From assembly GCF_000189635.1 (NCBI RefSeq), contig NW_002476567.1, forward strand, positions 1,116,001-1,180,000: a stretch of 64,000 nucleotides of DNA, read 5' to 3'. The translations under genes and the position numbers were made by a program. The notes beneath the pieces were generated by a model. That model worked only from the letters and a program-made list of their open reading frames with translations, made no database searches and was not told where the DNA came from. The first letter of the stretch is position 1. Every line of letters begins with the position of its first letter. This DNA comes from Tetrahymena thermophila SB210 (Eukaryota > Ciliophora > Oligohymenophorea > Hymenostomatida > Tetrahymenidae). Shown here piece after piece: positions 13,784-26,829 of this stretch.

Positions 13784-14824
13784 TTCAAGTTTTTTTTTTT
13801 TTAATCTTTAAAGTATTCTATTTGTTTAAACTATTTGTGTAAATTTTTTAATAATTAAAATTGATACCTCAATATAATTTTTTGTAATCAACTAGTTTGT
13901 TCAATGAATCAGAATAAAAAAAGAGTTTCAGGCTTGAATTAAAAATAATGAACAATTTTAATGGATAGTAAATTTTAAGATAAATCATTAAATTACTGAT
14001 AAATTAATACTTGAAATGTATTAAAGATTTACCATCATTGTAAAAATGCTACCAATTTAATTTTTAAAGAAATTTTGTTTTCCAATTTAAAAATGTTAAT
14101 AATTTAATTTTTTTTTTTTTAGATTTTAAAAAAATCATATTAATTTTGCTTGTAAATTTAATTGAAATAATGTATAAATCAATATAGAGTTATTATAATA
14201 GCTATATCGACTGTACTAATTATCTGTCTAATTTATTTAATAAATTTTAAATTATTAATTTATCTTATTTTGATCTATTTTTAATTCATAGACTTAACAC
14301 CATCATAAAATTAAAATATGCTTTACCAGTTGATGCATTTAATAAAATAATAGAATCACATGGTTTCACTGAAAATGCTAAAAATGTAAAGTATTTCAGA
14401 TAAAAAAAATTACAAATTATCACAAAAATAAAAGTAGTTTTTAATTTTAATATAAAAAATAAATAAATTTACTTACATAAATATTAAATTAATTAATAAA
14501 TTAATTTATTTATTTATTTTTAGGACAATTGCAATTAATTGAATTTATTTAAAAACTCAGTTAAAACATACAGTAATACTAATAAAGAGTATAAGAATAA
14601 AAGGATAAGAATGTTTTTTTTTTAATTGATTAATTATTTATTCATTTATGAATATTTATAAGTTAGTGAGGTAAATCAAATATATATATTTATTATTTGT
14701 TTATTTATTTGTTTAGTATTTGTTCATTAATTTTAATTATTAATTATTTGTTGGAAGTTTGAGAATTATTTTGAAGTCAATTTCGAAGAAACATTTTTGT
14801 TTAATTTTGAAGTGATTAATTAAA
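13784..14824. other. Intergenic spacer
   Basis: AT-rich with poly-T tracts near 13790 and 14110 and TTTA runs near 14500 and 14690. No gene seen. Confidence 0.6.
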
Positions 14825-17748
14825 TCAATTGCTCACTAAGAATTGTTAGTCAAATTAATTTTTAGTCATCATTATTCCATTAAAATTTCCAGGAATCAGT
14901 TTTTTAGGAATAATTATTTTTTAAGAAAAGCTTTTGCTGCTAGCTTTTTTATTTTTGTTGATTGGAGATTAGCTTGAACTATTTTACACTAATTAGCTGC
15001 TTACCATTTAAACAGGTATGTTTTATTATTGTTATTGTATAAAAGACCTTTTCATAAATGAGATGGGAGAGGGAGAATTATTATAGGCATTATTATTCAT
15101 TTGTTAAATTCTGTTTATTCCTTAAATTGGAGGAAGCATTTCTTAGTTTTAATGCATTGATACAGCTCTCCTTGCAGGGTTAAAGTTTTATTTGGTAAAT
15201 ATTTCTTATTAATCGGGAATGTTTTGTTAAGAATTTCTTTGCTTGTTAGGAGTTAAGCTCATTCCTGTCATGTAAATGTTTTCAGATTATTTATTTGATA
15301 AAGGAGTCTTAGATCCTCCAACTTAACGAGTTATTATTTTAGTGGTACGCTTTTTTAAAGGAGAGTTTTCAGGAGAATCACCAACATTCTTTGAGTAATT
15401 ATATGACTGAATTTTTTCAATAGGAATTATGATTCTTTTAGAAGGAGATTAATTACCTGATTTTTATATCTAATAGATCTATGAGGGACCGTTTGCAGCT
15501 GAATTAGAAGCTTACTAATCCTAAAATTTGTCTTCTGATACACTGAAACTTTTTTTGTGTATGGATTTTACGCGTTTAGAAGGTGAGGATTCTTCAACTA
15601 AAAATACAACAGATTTACGTGTAGCATCGTCTTAAGTAGTACTTTCTTGTGAATCACTTTATTTATTTTCTTAATTTATTAAATTCTTTAGAATAACTTC
15701 AAGTTCATCGAGCTATATACGTTAGTTTGCGTTATATTACATCATATTTTTAAGAACAGCATCATTAAACTCTTAAAATTCAGGATTAAGATATTTATCA
15801 AATGGTTTTTATCTAATCTTTTGTTTAATAACCCATTTTTTACGAATGTCAACTCCAGTCAGTTCCATAAAAACTACACCAAGACTGTAAATATCACACT
15901 ATTTATTTAAGTAAAATTATTGAAAATTTAGATAAAATAACACAAATTTATTTTGATATCTCTTAAATATAATTTATCTCGTCTATTAAAATTATATATT
16001 TATTGAAAGATTCTTTGATTGATTGATTTATTTATTTGAATTTTTAATTATTTGTTTAAACTTTGTTGATAACAAACATATTAAATAATAAAAATATGTT
16101 ATGTCAAATTGAGAATATTTTATTTTTAAAATGATATAAAATGACATTTAAAATAAATAAATTACCTATTTTGTTATTTTTTTGTTGCTCTAAAATTGGT
16201 AAAGCTAATATTGTTCTGGTGATGAATAGCAAGCAGTGATACCTTTCTAATTTAATTAAGAATAGATTAGGAAAATAAATTAAGTGGAATTTATAAATTT
16301 GGGTATGATTCAGCTAAAAATTAAATATAATTTGTTTAAAGAGAATAATTAATTACTAGATTAACAGTATGGTCACGCTCATCATCAACATTTTTAGATA
16401 CTCCAAGATCGGCTTTTGATAAAAAGATATTAATTATAAGATGCTAAATAATTGCTTAGAAAATTAAATTTCATTTGTGGTAAATTTTTAATTCTCTGCT
16501 TATTCTGCTTATCTCAATTTAAAAATGTGTAAATTGAAAATTTCTCTAAAAAAGACAAAATATCAATTAAAAATAATTTTTTACTGTATTTCCATTTAAG
16601 ATCGAGTCCAAGAAGAAGGTTTGCTGGTTTAATATCAAGATGTAAAACATTTTTATTATGTATAGCTTTTAAACCGAGAACTAGCTATAAACATGTCTCA
16701 TAAATATATTTTTTAGACATCCATATGTTATTTGCAAGTTTATCTTTCATAAATTGCTTCAAATCAGCTTTAAAATAGAAAAAAAAAATGTCAAAAAAAA
16801 TCATTAAATACTATTTAAATGTAATGAAATTGTATTATATAAGTAAAAATAAGAAGTCTATGGATAATAAACTATCTTTGAAATAATCGATGTATGGTTT
16901 GTTTTTAATTAATTAAGAAATAACAAGAGATAACACCTAAGAGTGAATGGGGAGGGAAATATTGGGGAATTTATTAATTGATATTTTCAAGAAGATTAAT
17001 AACAAACATCTATAAACTAAAAGTTTCTATTGGTTATTGTTTCTTGTAAATAGAATTAAATTAATAAATAAATATTATAGATACAAAGTACCTACATTTA
17101 TTTTTTATCCATACACATCATCATTCAAACTTTGAATTTTGAATGAATTCATGAATCAATTAATCAATGAAGAATGTTTAAAAATTAGCTATTTATATTG
17201 TTAAATTATTACTTAAGCAGCGCTCCATTATGAGGAATTAGATACTTGATTTACTATTGTGATAATGCAGTAAATCTTTAACTTTTACTACGTATTTTGA
17301 ATTACACTGTTTCATGTTTTCATATTCATATTAATTTTATAGATATTATTCTTCTGTTTCGCACTTTAATACCTTAATTGCTACTTTGTAGTTAAATGCG
17401 TCAATTCCCTTTAAAACGTAACCATTTCCTCCTTTACCTAAAATGGTTTAATCCAAAAAATATTTGCTTTTTTTGAGATAATCGATAATCTCAAGGATCT
17501 CACTATCATCTAATCCCATTTATTGTTAAAGGTCTTTAATACTAGGAGTAGCATTATCTAATAATTTAAAATAAATATTATGAATTATATTATTAAGGTT
17601 AGAGTTTTTAAGAATGTTTACTGTTTTATTTAGCTTTTAAGGGACTAGCTGGATCGTTATTATCTTCGAATGCATTACATGATTTAATTTATTTATTATT
17701 ATTATGTTGGTTAATTTGCCTGGTAGGCTTAGCTTGCTCTTAACCCAT
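14825..17748 (-). CDS. HLDIKP-family protein kinase, six exons (kinase E)
   Basis: Exons 17748-17622, 17557-17213, 16767-16585, 16412-16357, 16246-16166, 15898-14825 (621 residues). Begins MGQEQAKP. Motifs: LGKGGNGYVLKG, VAIKVLK, IMERCL, HLDIKPAN, TDLGVSK, GITACYSSPEQY, CDIYSLGVVFMELTG. It has two introns absent from kinases A, B and D: one after the WKY that precedes the DLG motif and one just before CDIYSLG. The first of these is shared only with kinase K in this window. The tail is about 290 residues, with many Ser-Pro pairs (e.g. SPSKRI, SPENSP) that look like proline-directed phosphorylation sites, then ends at TGA 14825-14827. The kinase domain as a whole should bind ATP, but it is non-RD. 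Confidence 0.86.
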
Positions 17749-20700
17749 TAGTTTGAAGTATAAAAGTTAGATTAGTATTTAATTTTTCTTTTTAATGTTT
17801 AATATTATTGTTTGTTTTTGATTTAGTGTATTTTTGTAAAGTATTGGTACATAAAAAAATTATTAGTTTAAAAAATTAGATCAAGCATTTTTTATGAATT
17901 TACTACAAGTCTTCTAAATGTAAGATTATTAAAATTCATATCAATCAATTATTATCATATTACATTTGTTTGCTTCAACTCCATAAATTAGTAATCAATT
18001 TATTATTGGATCAACCTACTATTTCTGTGAGTATGTTACATTCTAATTAAAACAATTTGAAAATTTAGATGGCCATACAAAATTCAAACAACAGAAAAAA
18101 AGAAAAAAAACATATTTTATATTCTTTTATTGTCAATTAATAAGATTGCATTTTCTTTTCTATCTTATCCTATTACTTTGAAAAGTATATTAATTCTAAA
18201 TTCTCATTTTTTTATTCAATTCTTAAAAATTGCAAAAAAAACGTACTTATTTTTATTGTTATGCTATCACTAATACAACGCATTAAAATCAATATGAAAT
18301 TCACTTTTCAAGACAGAAATCACACCTTTCTCCTACAAATTAAGAAACTTATTTCATTCATTTTATTTAAACCAAAAATGGAGATTTTAATACAACTTTT
18401 CCAAATCTACAGTCATCACAAAAAACCTAAAACTTAAATTTATGCATTAAATGGTAGAATATTTGATTTAAAATTCAATTAAATTGGCGAGCTTAAGCTT
18501 GATAATAGCTTATATACAAAAACTCTTCATCATATTTTTTTGAGAATAAATGGTGATTGATTTACCAAACTAAGACAGAGATAAAAAATACATTTTTTTG
18601 TGAATTAATTTAGAGTTTTTGAAATATTTAAATCTTCTTTAAAAAAAGAGAGATTTTATAATTAATTTTAAAATTATGCAAAATGCACTATATCTATTTG
18701 TTGACACCATTTTAAATTTAAACCTTATAAATGTATACCTAAAAAATTATAATTTTGAAAAAAAAAGGTGCATTGATTAAAATTTAAATAGTGTTTGTGA
18801 TTTTTGATGAAAATATCAAGTTTATCGAAAAATAATAATCATTTAATTTCTGTAATATCTTCCCCCGCAAAATATAATATAGATCAACACCTTATATGAT
18901 TAAATTCAAGGTATATCTTCTTAGAAGTATTATTATTTATTTATTCAAAATCAGTACTATTAATATCTCAATTTGATTAAAATATCTCCACCGATTTACT
19001 TTTCAAATCAAATATAACCAAACTGGCTGATTTTAAATCATATCTTTGAGACTGAATTATTATTTGATTTTTAATTATTAATTTCTTATCATTCTTTTTC
19101 ATTTCCCCATTAAATTATAGCCACGCAAAAACATAAATTAGTTTTTCTCCTTAAAAAATTATCAATCTGTAATACTAGAGGAAAATTAATTATTTAATTT
19201 TAAGGAAAACAAATTATCGAAACATTTATTACATTTCTTTACAAATTTATTACTTTAAAAGTCATAACAAAGTCAATAATTTGTTGTATTTTATATATTT
19301 ATTTATGTTCTAACAATAACCTTAATTTTTTAATGGTTTTCTTAAAAGCCATACTTTAAATATTTATGCAATTAACAATAAACATAATAAATAAAATAAA
19401 AATATTTATGTTTATTTTTTTAAATATAATTAAGTTAATAAAAACAGTTTAAAAATATTATATCTTGATTAAATAATCATAAAATATTTTTCATATTTTG
19501 GAATTTAAATTTTAATAATATTTATTAATAAATTAAAATCAAATGTAACAGTTACAATTTTTACAAAAAAATGAGTGTTCTAAATCATATGATTGAAATT
19601 CTTAAATATAATTTAAATAAAAAAAATTTATTTTTATTTTTAATATCAAAAAATTTAATCTACTATAAAATAAATAATTTGATTCAGATTAGATTGTTTT
19701 TACTAGAATACAATTTTAAATTGGTTTTGAAAATTCTTTGATAATAATAATAAATCTTCTTCAATTTTAATTAATATATACAAAAAATATAATTAATTAT
19801 TTATTTAAACATTTGCTTAAATTTGTTCTTAGAAATGTATGTTAATCAAATTAATTCTTCTAAGCCAATTTCTTAAAAATTATTTGCAAAATGATGTAAT
19901 TATGCTTTATTTAAATGTTAAATTGGATTAGAATATTCTTTGAGTTGTATATATTAGTTATTTGAAATTACCTTCTATTCTATTTTGTATTTTGCTTGTA
20001 TCTTACATTAATTATTTTTATTTTACACTTGCTTAAATTTATTCTTTTAAATAAAAATAAAAAAATCATTAGTTATAGTAATAAATTTGTTTTTTTTGTT
20101 TTTATGCCTTATAAAATACTGTAAATACTTATAAATTAAGACCAGTTTTTAAAAAATTTGTAATTTGATTTGATAAGGTCATAAAGGCCCTTAAGTGATG
20201 CATCCAAACTGAAATTGAGGTGACCAATATATGAAAATTTACATTATTTAAAAAATGATGTAATAATCGTGTAGAATAATTATTTTTAATACTAAATTTA
20301 ATGAATATAAAAGAATATTTCAAGTAATAAAATTTAACTCTTTGTTCAAAGTGGTTAATTATTTAGAAAGTTAAAATAGCTTATTATTATTTGATCATCT
20401 TTCATAAGTAATTATCTTATCATTTAGAAATTTAATCTACAAACAAATATTAGTGATTATTTAAATAGTTATTAAAATGAATAAAAAAGTTGTTAATCAA
20501 TCTCCAAAATTATAAACCGCATATTAAAATATCAAAATTTATTATCGCAATCAGAAATCTAGTAGAAAAAGAAGTTTTTTTTTGATAAGAATAAATCATA
20601 AGAATAATTAACTTTTTATTTAAATTATATTCGGATAAGAAAGAATAACAAAACAAAAATGTACAACAATCAATAAATGTTTTTTGATTTATAAAACATT

Positions 20701-20757
20701 GTCTTATTTATACAATAATATTTTTTGTATTATAACTAACTATATAACAAAGATTAT
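17749..20757. other. Three-kilobase gene-free stretch
   Basis: The longest empty interval in the window. I read both strands for TGA-terminated frames and found none with protein-like composition. A short open frame at 20129-20323 (minus) is dominated by Phe, Ile and Asn and is likely chance. No terminal repeats, transposase or RNA gene recognised. Confidence 0.5.
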
Positions 20758-22934
20758 TCATTATTTTTTATACATTTAATCAATAGGAGTGACAAAAAAA
20801 TTTTTTTACTAAGGAGATTTGAATTATATATCTTTTAATGCCTTAGAGAATTCAAACTATTTGTTTGGATTTTATTGTTTTTAAAACAAATATGCTGGGC
20901 TCTATTACTAAGAATTTAATAATTATTATTTCAATTTCAATTTAAATTAGGCATTTTATTTAAAGTTAATTTTAGATTATGAGAAATTTTGTTTTATTAT
21001 TTAATTTAGATTACTCACTTTACTTATTTAATCTTATTTTAGTGGTGTGTTTTGATCACCAATTTTTCTCACTATGTTTAGATTTACATTTTATGGTGAA
21101 CTCTTCTAAATATTTTTTGAAGGAATTTCATTTAATTTAAGTTTTAACTAGTTTTTATTTTCTATTTCTTACATCAATAAGTGCTTTTTGTCATAAAGGC
21201 TATTCGATCTTTCTGATAAGATATAATCCATCGATCTATGAATAGACCTTAATCTTCTCGGACTATTAGAAAGTTCATTTTATGATATTTCAATATGGTT
21301 ATGAAAAGATCTTTTAGATTATTTTAAATATATATGCTATTGTTTATCTTCTAAGGGTATTTATTATAATTGTTATTATGACTATTCTTTATTAGGATCA
21401 GCTTCTTTGATATTAGTTAATTCTGATTTAGACTATGGCTTTTCCTCTTAAGGGGCTTTAACTATTGGCTTGACAGGTATAGAGATTTTATAACCTTTGA
21501 CCATTGGATTAATTAATTTTTTTGTAAAAGAAATTTATTAAGTTATGAATGCACTTAATATTTGAATAACTTCTTATAAAGATATTCTGTTCTCTGGTTT
21601 AAATTAGATCATTTTCTTTACTATCATAGAATTAAATCTCTCAAATTGTGGGTTTAGGTATTCATCGAAATCTAAGGCACATGATTTTTGTTCCACTATC
21701 CATTATTGAGTAATATCTACACCAGTTAACTCTAGGAAAATAATACCAAGACTATATACATCACTCTATTTTGGTTGGGTTGTATAAAAAGATTAAATAT
21801 ATTTTATATCAGGGAGATTTCTGATCAAAATGTAAACTATTTAATTTAATTACAAAAGTCTAAATTAATAAAAAGATTTACAGCCCTGGTTATGGTAGAA
21901 GGAACTCCCATTGCTAAAAGATACTGCTCTGGAGATGAATACCTCATAGTAAATCCTTACTTAATTAGTTTTTTTAAAAAATAAATGTCGTTTAGTAAAT
22001 AGCATAATATTAATTACAAGTTGATTGGTAAAAGTTCTGTCATCTGAAACTACTTTTGCTATTCCAAAATCTGCAAATTTCCAACTTTAATCATAGCCAT
22101 AAAGGATATTTCCAGGTTTAATATCAAGATGAATGATGTTATTTTAATGAAGCACTTGTAAACCTTTAGCTAATTAAAGAGACAAGAGATAAATATTCAA
22201 CAGATTATCTGACTGCTAAGGATAAATTACTTTGTTTATATATCTTCTCAAGTCATCTTTAAATATTTGGGTAAATTAATAAATAAATAAATGAATCGTT
22301 TGTGTACTTAACTTTGGGAATATTAATTTAACTACTCAAATTCCACCATAAATAAAAATCTGAAAAATCCAAAAAAATTAAATAAATTGATAAATAGGAA
22401 TTACATTTGCATCTCTCCATAACAATTATTTGGTAACTTAAGTTTTTACTATTAGATTTGTTGTAGAAGGTAAAAACCTTTAAAATATAAGGAGAATTAA
22501 AAATTTTCAAAATTTCATATTCTCTTTTATAGTCTTCTTGATTTTATTAATTTTGGTTTAACTTAATAAACTTCACAGCCAAAGATAAGTTCCATTCACT
22601 AAAAGCTTTTAGAATAAAAGCACTCCCTCCTTATCCCATTAATCCATTTTCTATAAAAATACCCTTTTCTTGCAAATATTTAAAAGCAAGGCTGAGTTGT
22701 TCATATGGTTGTTAAATTTTTGTGCACAGTGCTAGTATTTAGTTTTGATTTATTTGTCTTTCGCCTATATTTGTTTTTTTGAAATAAGAAATGGTTATAA
22801 TATTAAAATTTAAATTTTTTAATGGTTTGATTATCTATACTTTTTATTTGGAGCCATTTCTAACTCTAAGGGGTTGTAGATTCTTAAGTTGTTTATTCAG
22901 TATTTATTTATTTATAAGAATAATAATCACTCAT
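20758..22934 (-). CDS. HLDIKP-family kinase without Met-Gly start (kinase F)
   Basis: Five exons on the minus strand, about 600 residues. Exon 1 starts MSDYYSYK and ends in TPQSQKWLQIK, which aligns with the TPSERWIKLN end of exon 1 in kinase G, so the exon is homologous even though the N-terminal Gly is missing. Exon 2 holds GLMGQGGSAFILKA, LAVKFIK and VMERCK; exon 3 DDLRRYI, HLDIKPGN and ADFGIAK (the only classical DFG in the family here); exon 4 GFTMRYSSPEQY; exon 5 SDVYSLGIIFLELTG and a tail of about 260 residues, Gln/Lys/Ser-rich, ending at TGA 20758-20760. The rival start MAPNKK at 22857 is out of frame with exon 2 after splicing. Loss of Met-Gly suggests that this paralogue is not myristoylated. 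Confidence 0.8.
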
Positions 22935-24068
22935 TTTTTATTTTTTGGCAGCTAAATCGGAGTTTATTTTTTTATTTTTATTTTTTCAATAATTAATCAA
23001 TAAATATTTGCAAAAAAATTATTAAGAAATACTTTAATTAAAAAAAGCATTTAATAACATTTCATAGTGTAATAAAACAACAAACTATACTCAAAACCTC
23101 AGAAAATTAAGTGAGCATTCCAAAAAAAATAATTAATTTTTTAATGATAAATTTAGAACTATTTTATTCAGTTCTAGAAAATAAATGAATTTTGATTATA
23201 TTTTCATTAATTTTTAGCATTACTTAGAACTAGTATTGAATTATTTCTATAAACCATTAAATTAATTAAAAATTTTTATCATTTCTTATTAGAACTAATA
23301 TTGAATTATATATAAAAACCATTAAATTAATTAAAAAATTTTTTTAAATAATGATTATTTCTTTTGAAAATAATAGATCAACAAATATAATTGAAAGATA
23401 ATATTAAATTATTTTGAAGCGCTATCAATTAATTAACTAAATTTTTTATTATAAAAATTCAAATTTACTAAGAAGTTACTATTCAAGAGTAAATAGCAGT
23501 TTTGATCTGATGAGAAATTAAAAATCAATAAAAAAATTTTTATAATATAGATGAAATTCATTTTTGCTATTCTATTAAAATAAAAATAATTGCAATTACC
23601 AATAAATAAAACTAAAATGCTCTATTAATAAATAAATAGTAATAAAATTTATATAAAGACATTTGATATGTACCTATTATTCCTTGTGAAAATGAGTAAT
23701 AAATATGTAATAAAAATTCTGAAATAACTTGATATATATTTTTAATTTTCCTTGCATATAGCAATTTAAACTAAACTTTTTATCACTTTTACTTTTATTT
23801 AATAAAAAAAGTATAAACTGCATGTTTTCATTTTAAAAGTTGTAAATAAAATTTTATAAATCAAAGAAAAAATGTGTTGTTCTCATTCAAAATAATGTAA
23901 CAAAGTAACAGCTAATATTCACAATATGATTATTATCATATATTACATTTTCTTTAAAATAAATTAGACAAAATTTTTAAAAATATTTAAGTAAAAATGA
24001 AGTATTAAATTTTAATTTCCAATTTTTTTTATAAATTAAAATGATAAAAGTTATATAAAAACATATTT
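22935..24068. repeat. Intergenic DNA with a local duplication and copies elsewhere
   Basis: Two imperfect copies of a segment of about 65 bases lie at about 23223-23350 (shared core: gaactaRTattgaatta, then aaccattaaattaattaaaaa). The stretch at about 23335-23450 recurs at about 26690-26800, and the stretch at 23880-24065 recurs at 28810-28990 and 32080-32370. The spacer is therefore part of the duplicated kinase units to its right. No gene seen. Confidence 0.6.
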
Positions 24069-25746
24069 TCATTAATAAATATTATACTAAGTACTAATTT
24101 ACTATGTATAACCTGATTTTGAAATAAATTTTTTTAGTAATAGATTTTTTAGATATTATTTTTTTATTTCTTGTTGTTCTAGTGTATTTTGTTTAATTTA
24201 ATTATCTGAATTTTTAGGCTTGGAGATCTCTTCATTTTTAGTTTTTAAAAGTCTTTTCAAAACATCAATCACCTCTTCAATTTATAATCTTTCATTTGCT
24301 TAGTATTACATCATTTTTTTTATAATGCAATTATTGAACTCTTCATAGTAAGGATTCAGACACCTATCATAATTACGTGTTGAAATCTTTTCTTTTATAA
24401 TCCATTTCTATGTGACATCTACTCCAGTCAGCTGTAAAAAAACTACTCCTAGACTATAAATATCGCTCTAAAGTATTTTAGAAATAATTATCAATTATTT
24501 TTAATTATAAAATATTTTAATAAATAAATTAAAAAATTTTAAAAACATTAAAAAAAATAAATTACAGATTTTGTGACTTTGCGATTAGCACTAGTAGTCG
24601 CGAGCTAATACTATTCAGGAGAAGAATAAACGGCTGTAAGTCCTATCTTTTTTGATGAATAAATTAAATTTAAGGAAAGGATAAAAAATAATTAATAATT
24701 TAGAAATGTGTAAGATATAAATAAACAGCAAAGCAGTTAAATGATTAATTAATTAATTAATTACTAAGTTATTAGTGTGTTGTTTTTACTCTGATACTAC
24801 CTTGGAGATACCTAAATCTGCGTACTTCCATTTTAAATCTAAGCCTAGAAGTAAGTTGGCAGGTTTTATATCAAGGTGAATAATATTTTTTTAGTGAAGT
24901 TCCTGCAATCCTTTGGAAAGCTGTAGACATAGATAATACAAATGTTAGTGGCTGAGAAACTTTTTTGAAGTAATTTTTTTGGCAATATAATTCTTTAAAT
25001 CATCTAATTTTAATAATTTAAAAGTTAATAAATTATTTGACCAAACTATAATAACTTATTTCAAAGTAATAATAATTCACTAGTAAAATAAATAAAAAAA
25101 TAGTAGATAATTACCAAATTAATTAACAAATTTTATATTAAGATTGGTAATTTCATTCTTTAAAATTATATATTTAAGTAGACTTTTATATCATAATAAA
25201 ATAAGGATGGATTTTAAATATTTACATAAGCATCTTTCCATGACAATAAATTAATATCCGTTTGACTCGTAAGATTCTATGAAGTATGAATAAACTTTAG
25301 TGACATATCTAGAGCTAAGTTTTTTTAAGATATCATATTCTCTCTTGTTAATTTTGAATTACTCAAGGTTAGAATATTTCATAAATTTTACAGCAAGATG
25401 GTCATTCCACTCGCTGCATGCCTTTAAGATGAACCCGCCTGCTCCAGATCCAAGGAGCCCATTTTCAATTATAATTCCTTGTTTTTCTATATATTTGACT
25501 GCATTTTCTATCTAGTCTAAAGGCTCATTTATTTTTTTGCCAAGCTCAGTCATTTCTTGAAAATTCATTTTTCTTTCTTTTTTATAGAATTTTTCAAGTT
25601 GAGTAAATTATTTTTTTTAATTTCTAAATTTAATGAAATAAAATATTTTATGTTTTACCATTCAGTTTAATCCATCTCTCCGATGGGGTCTTTTAAGTAG
25701 GTGTATTAAGTTAAATGGCTTTATTCTTAGTAGCAGAAGATCCCAT
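24069..25746 (-). CDS. HLDIKP-family kinase, short-tailed member (kinase G)
   Basis: Five exons, about 385 residues. Start MGSSATKN (myristoylation context); phase-1 intron after exon 1 (ends WIKLN+G). Exon 2 has LLGSGAGGFILKA, LAVKFMK and VMERCL; exon 3 YDLKNYI, HLDIKPAN, ADLGISKVV; exon 4 GLTAVYSSPEQY; exon 5 SDIYSLGVVFLQLTG. It is a close tandem relative of kinases H and I. In those the tail continues 170-240 residues beyond EQ(Q/K)EI, but in G the reading frame runs into unrelated, low-complexity sequence after EQQEIKK and stops at TGA 24069-24071. The tail has evidently been lost by a breakpoint or deletion, while the catalytic domain is intact. Confidence 0.85.
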
Positions 25747-26829
25747 TATCAGTTTGTATTTTCAGTAGATATAAATTTATTATTGCTTTTTAAGTTTTTT
25801 TTTTAATAAATATTTTATTTTCTTTAAAATTTTAATTAACTAAAAATATCATTATGCTTTTTTTAAGGTTCTAATAGTATAAATTAAATAATTAAAACAA
25901 ACTTCAGGTATTATTTTTAAAAATTAAGATTTCAACATTAATCATAAAATGCATAAGACTATCATTTTTTTCAAACTTATTTCAAATGTCTAAACCCTTA
26001 AAAATGTATTATTTTTTATTCTTCTTTGTATTTCTTGAATTTAGATACAACCATTTATGTATTTTTATTCAAAATTTAGGTAAAAACAAATACTTAAGTC
26101 ATATAAAAGAGATTAATTTATAATAATAAAAAGAATTTTTTTTTGTAATTTAAAATAGACACCTAACTTATTTCAATATTTTATCTAATTAATTTACATT
26201 TTTTGCCACATATTTATACATTCTAATACTAGCAATAGCAATTAAAGTAAACGTTGATATTCAAAAAATTTATTTTAGAATTAGGATTATTTTTATAATA
26301 TTTATCCTTGAAAACTATAATTATATCTAATATAAATAAGATCTATTCATTCAATTTAATTTTATATTATGTCAAATAAAATTTGATAACACAAATCAAA
26401 AATACTTTTTATAAATTATATTGATCTAGTGTCAAATATTAGCAATTATTTTTAAATTATACAATTTAATTTCTAAAATATGACTTATAATATATTTATT
26501 TATTTTTTTATTCCCAAACTACTTTAATAAATAATCGATTTAACTTTTTTGATATAAATTGTCTATTTTTAGACCAATTTTTTATTTTAAAAATACTATT
26601 TATTTTAAAAATGATTTTATTTTCATGAATTTTTTAGGACTAAAATTTAATTATTTCTTTAAAATATTAAATTAATTTTAAATTTTTTGTCAAGTAATGA
26701 TTATTTCTTTTGAAAAAAAAGAAACCTATAAAAATTGTTAAAAGATAATATTAAATTATTTTAAATCACAATTAAATTAACTATATGTATATGCATATAT
26801 AGTAGTTATTAAAGAATATTTAAGAGTAA
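25747..26829. repeat. Spacer shared with other duplicated kinase units
   Basis: AT-rich DNA. The parts upstream of kinases G, H and I (25747-26300, 31486-31980, 34998-35520) align over long blocks, for instance the run ending in catttatgtatttttattc. The block at 26270-26460 recurs at 28580-28750 and 35520-35730. No gene. Confidence 0.65.

Noticed and set aside
20129-20323. Minus-strand frame of 64 codons in the 3-kb gap
   Set aside because: Composition is Phe/Ile/Asn-heavy, there is no promoter-like or spliced context, and with the ciliate code it simply runs on to a TGA without gaining protein features.
22855-22857. ATG at 22857 (MAPNKK) as the start of kinase F
   Set aside because: No GT donor in the right phase joins it to exon 2; the ATG at 22934 gives a phase-1 splice and an exon end that aligns with kinase G.
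25300-25515. Plus-strand frames of 71 codons at 25300, 31036 and 34523 that resemble one another
   Set aside because: They are similar only because they lie antisense to the same exon of the paralogous kinases G, H and I.
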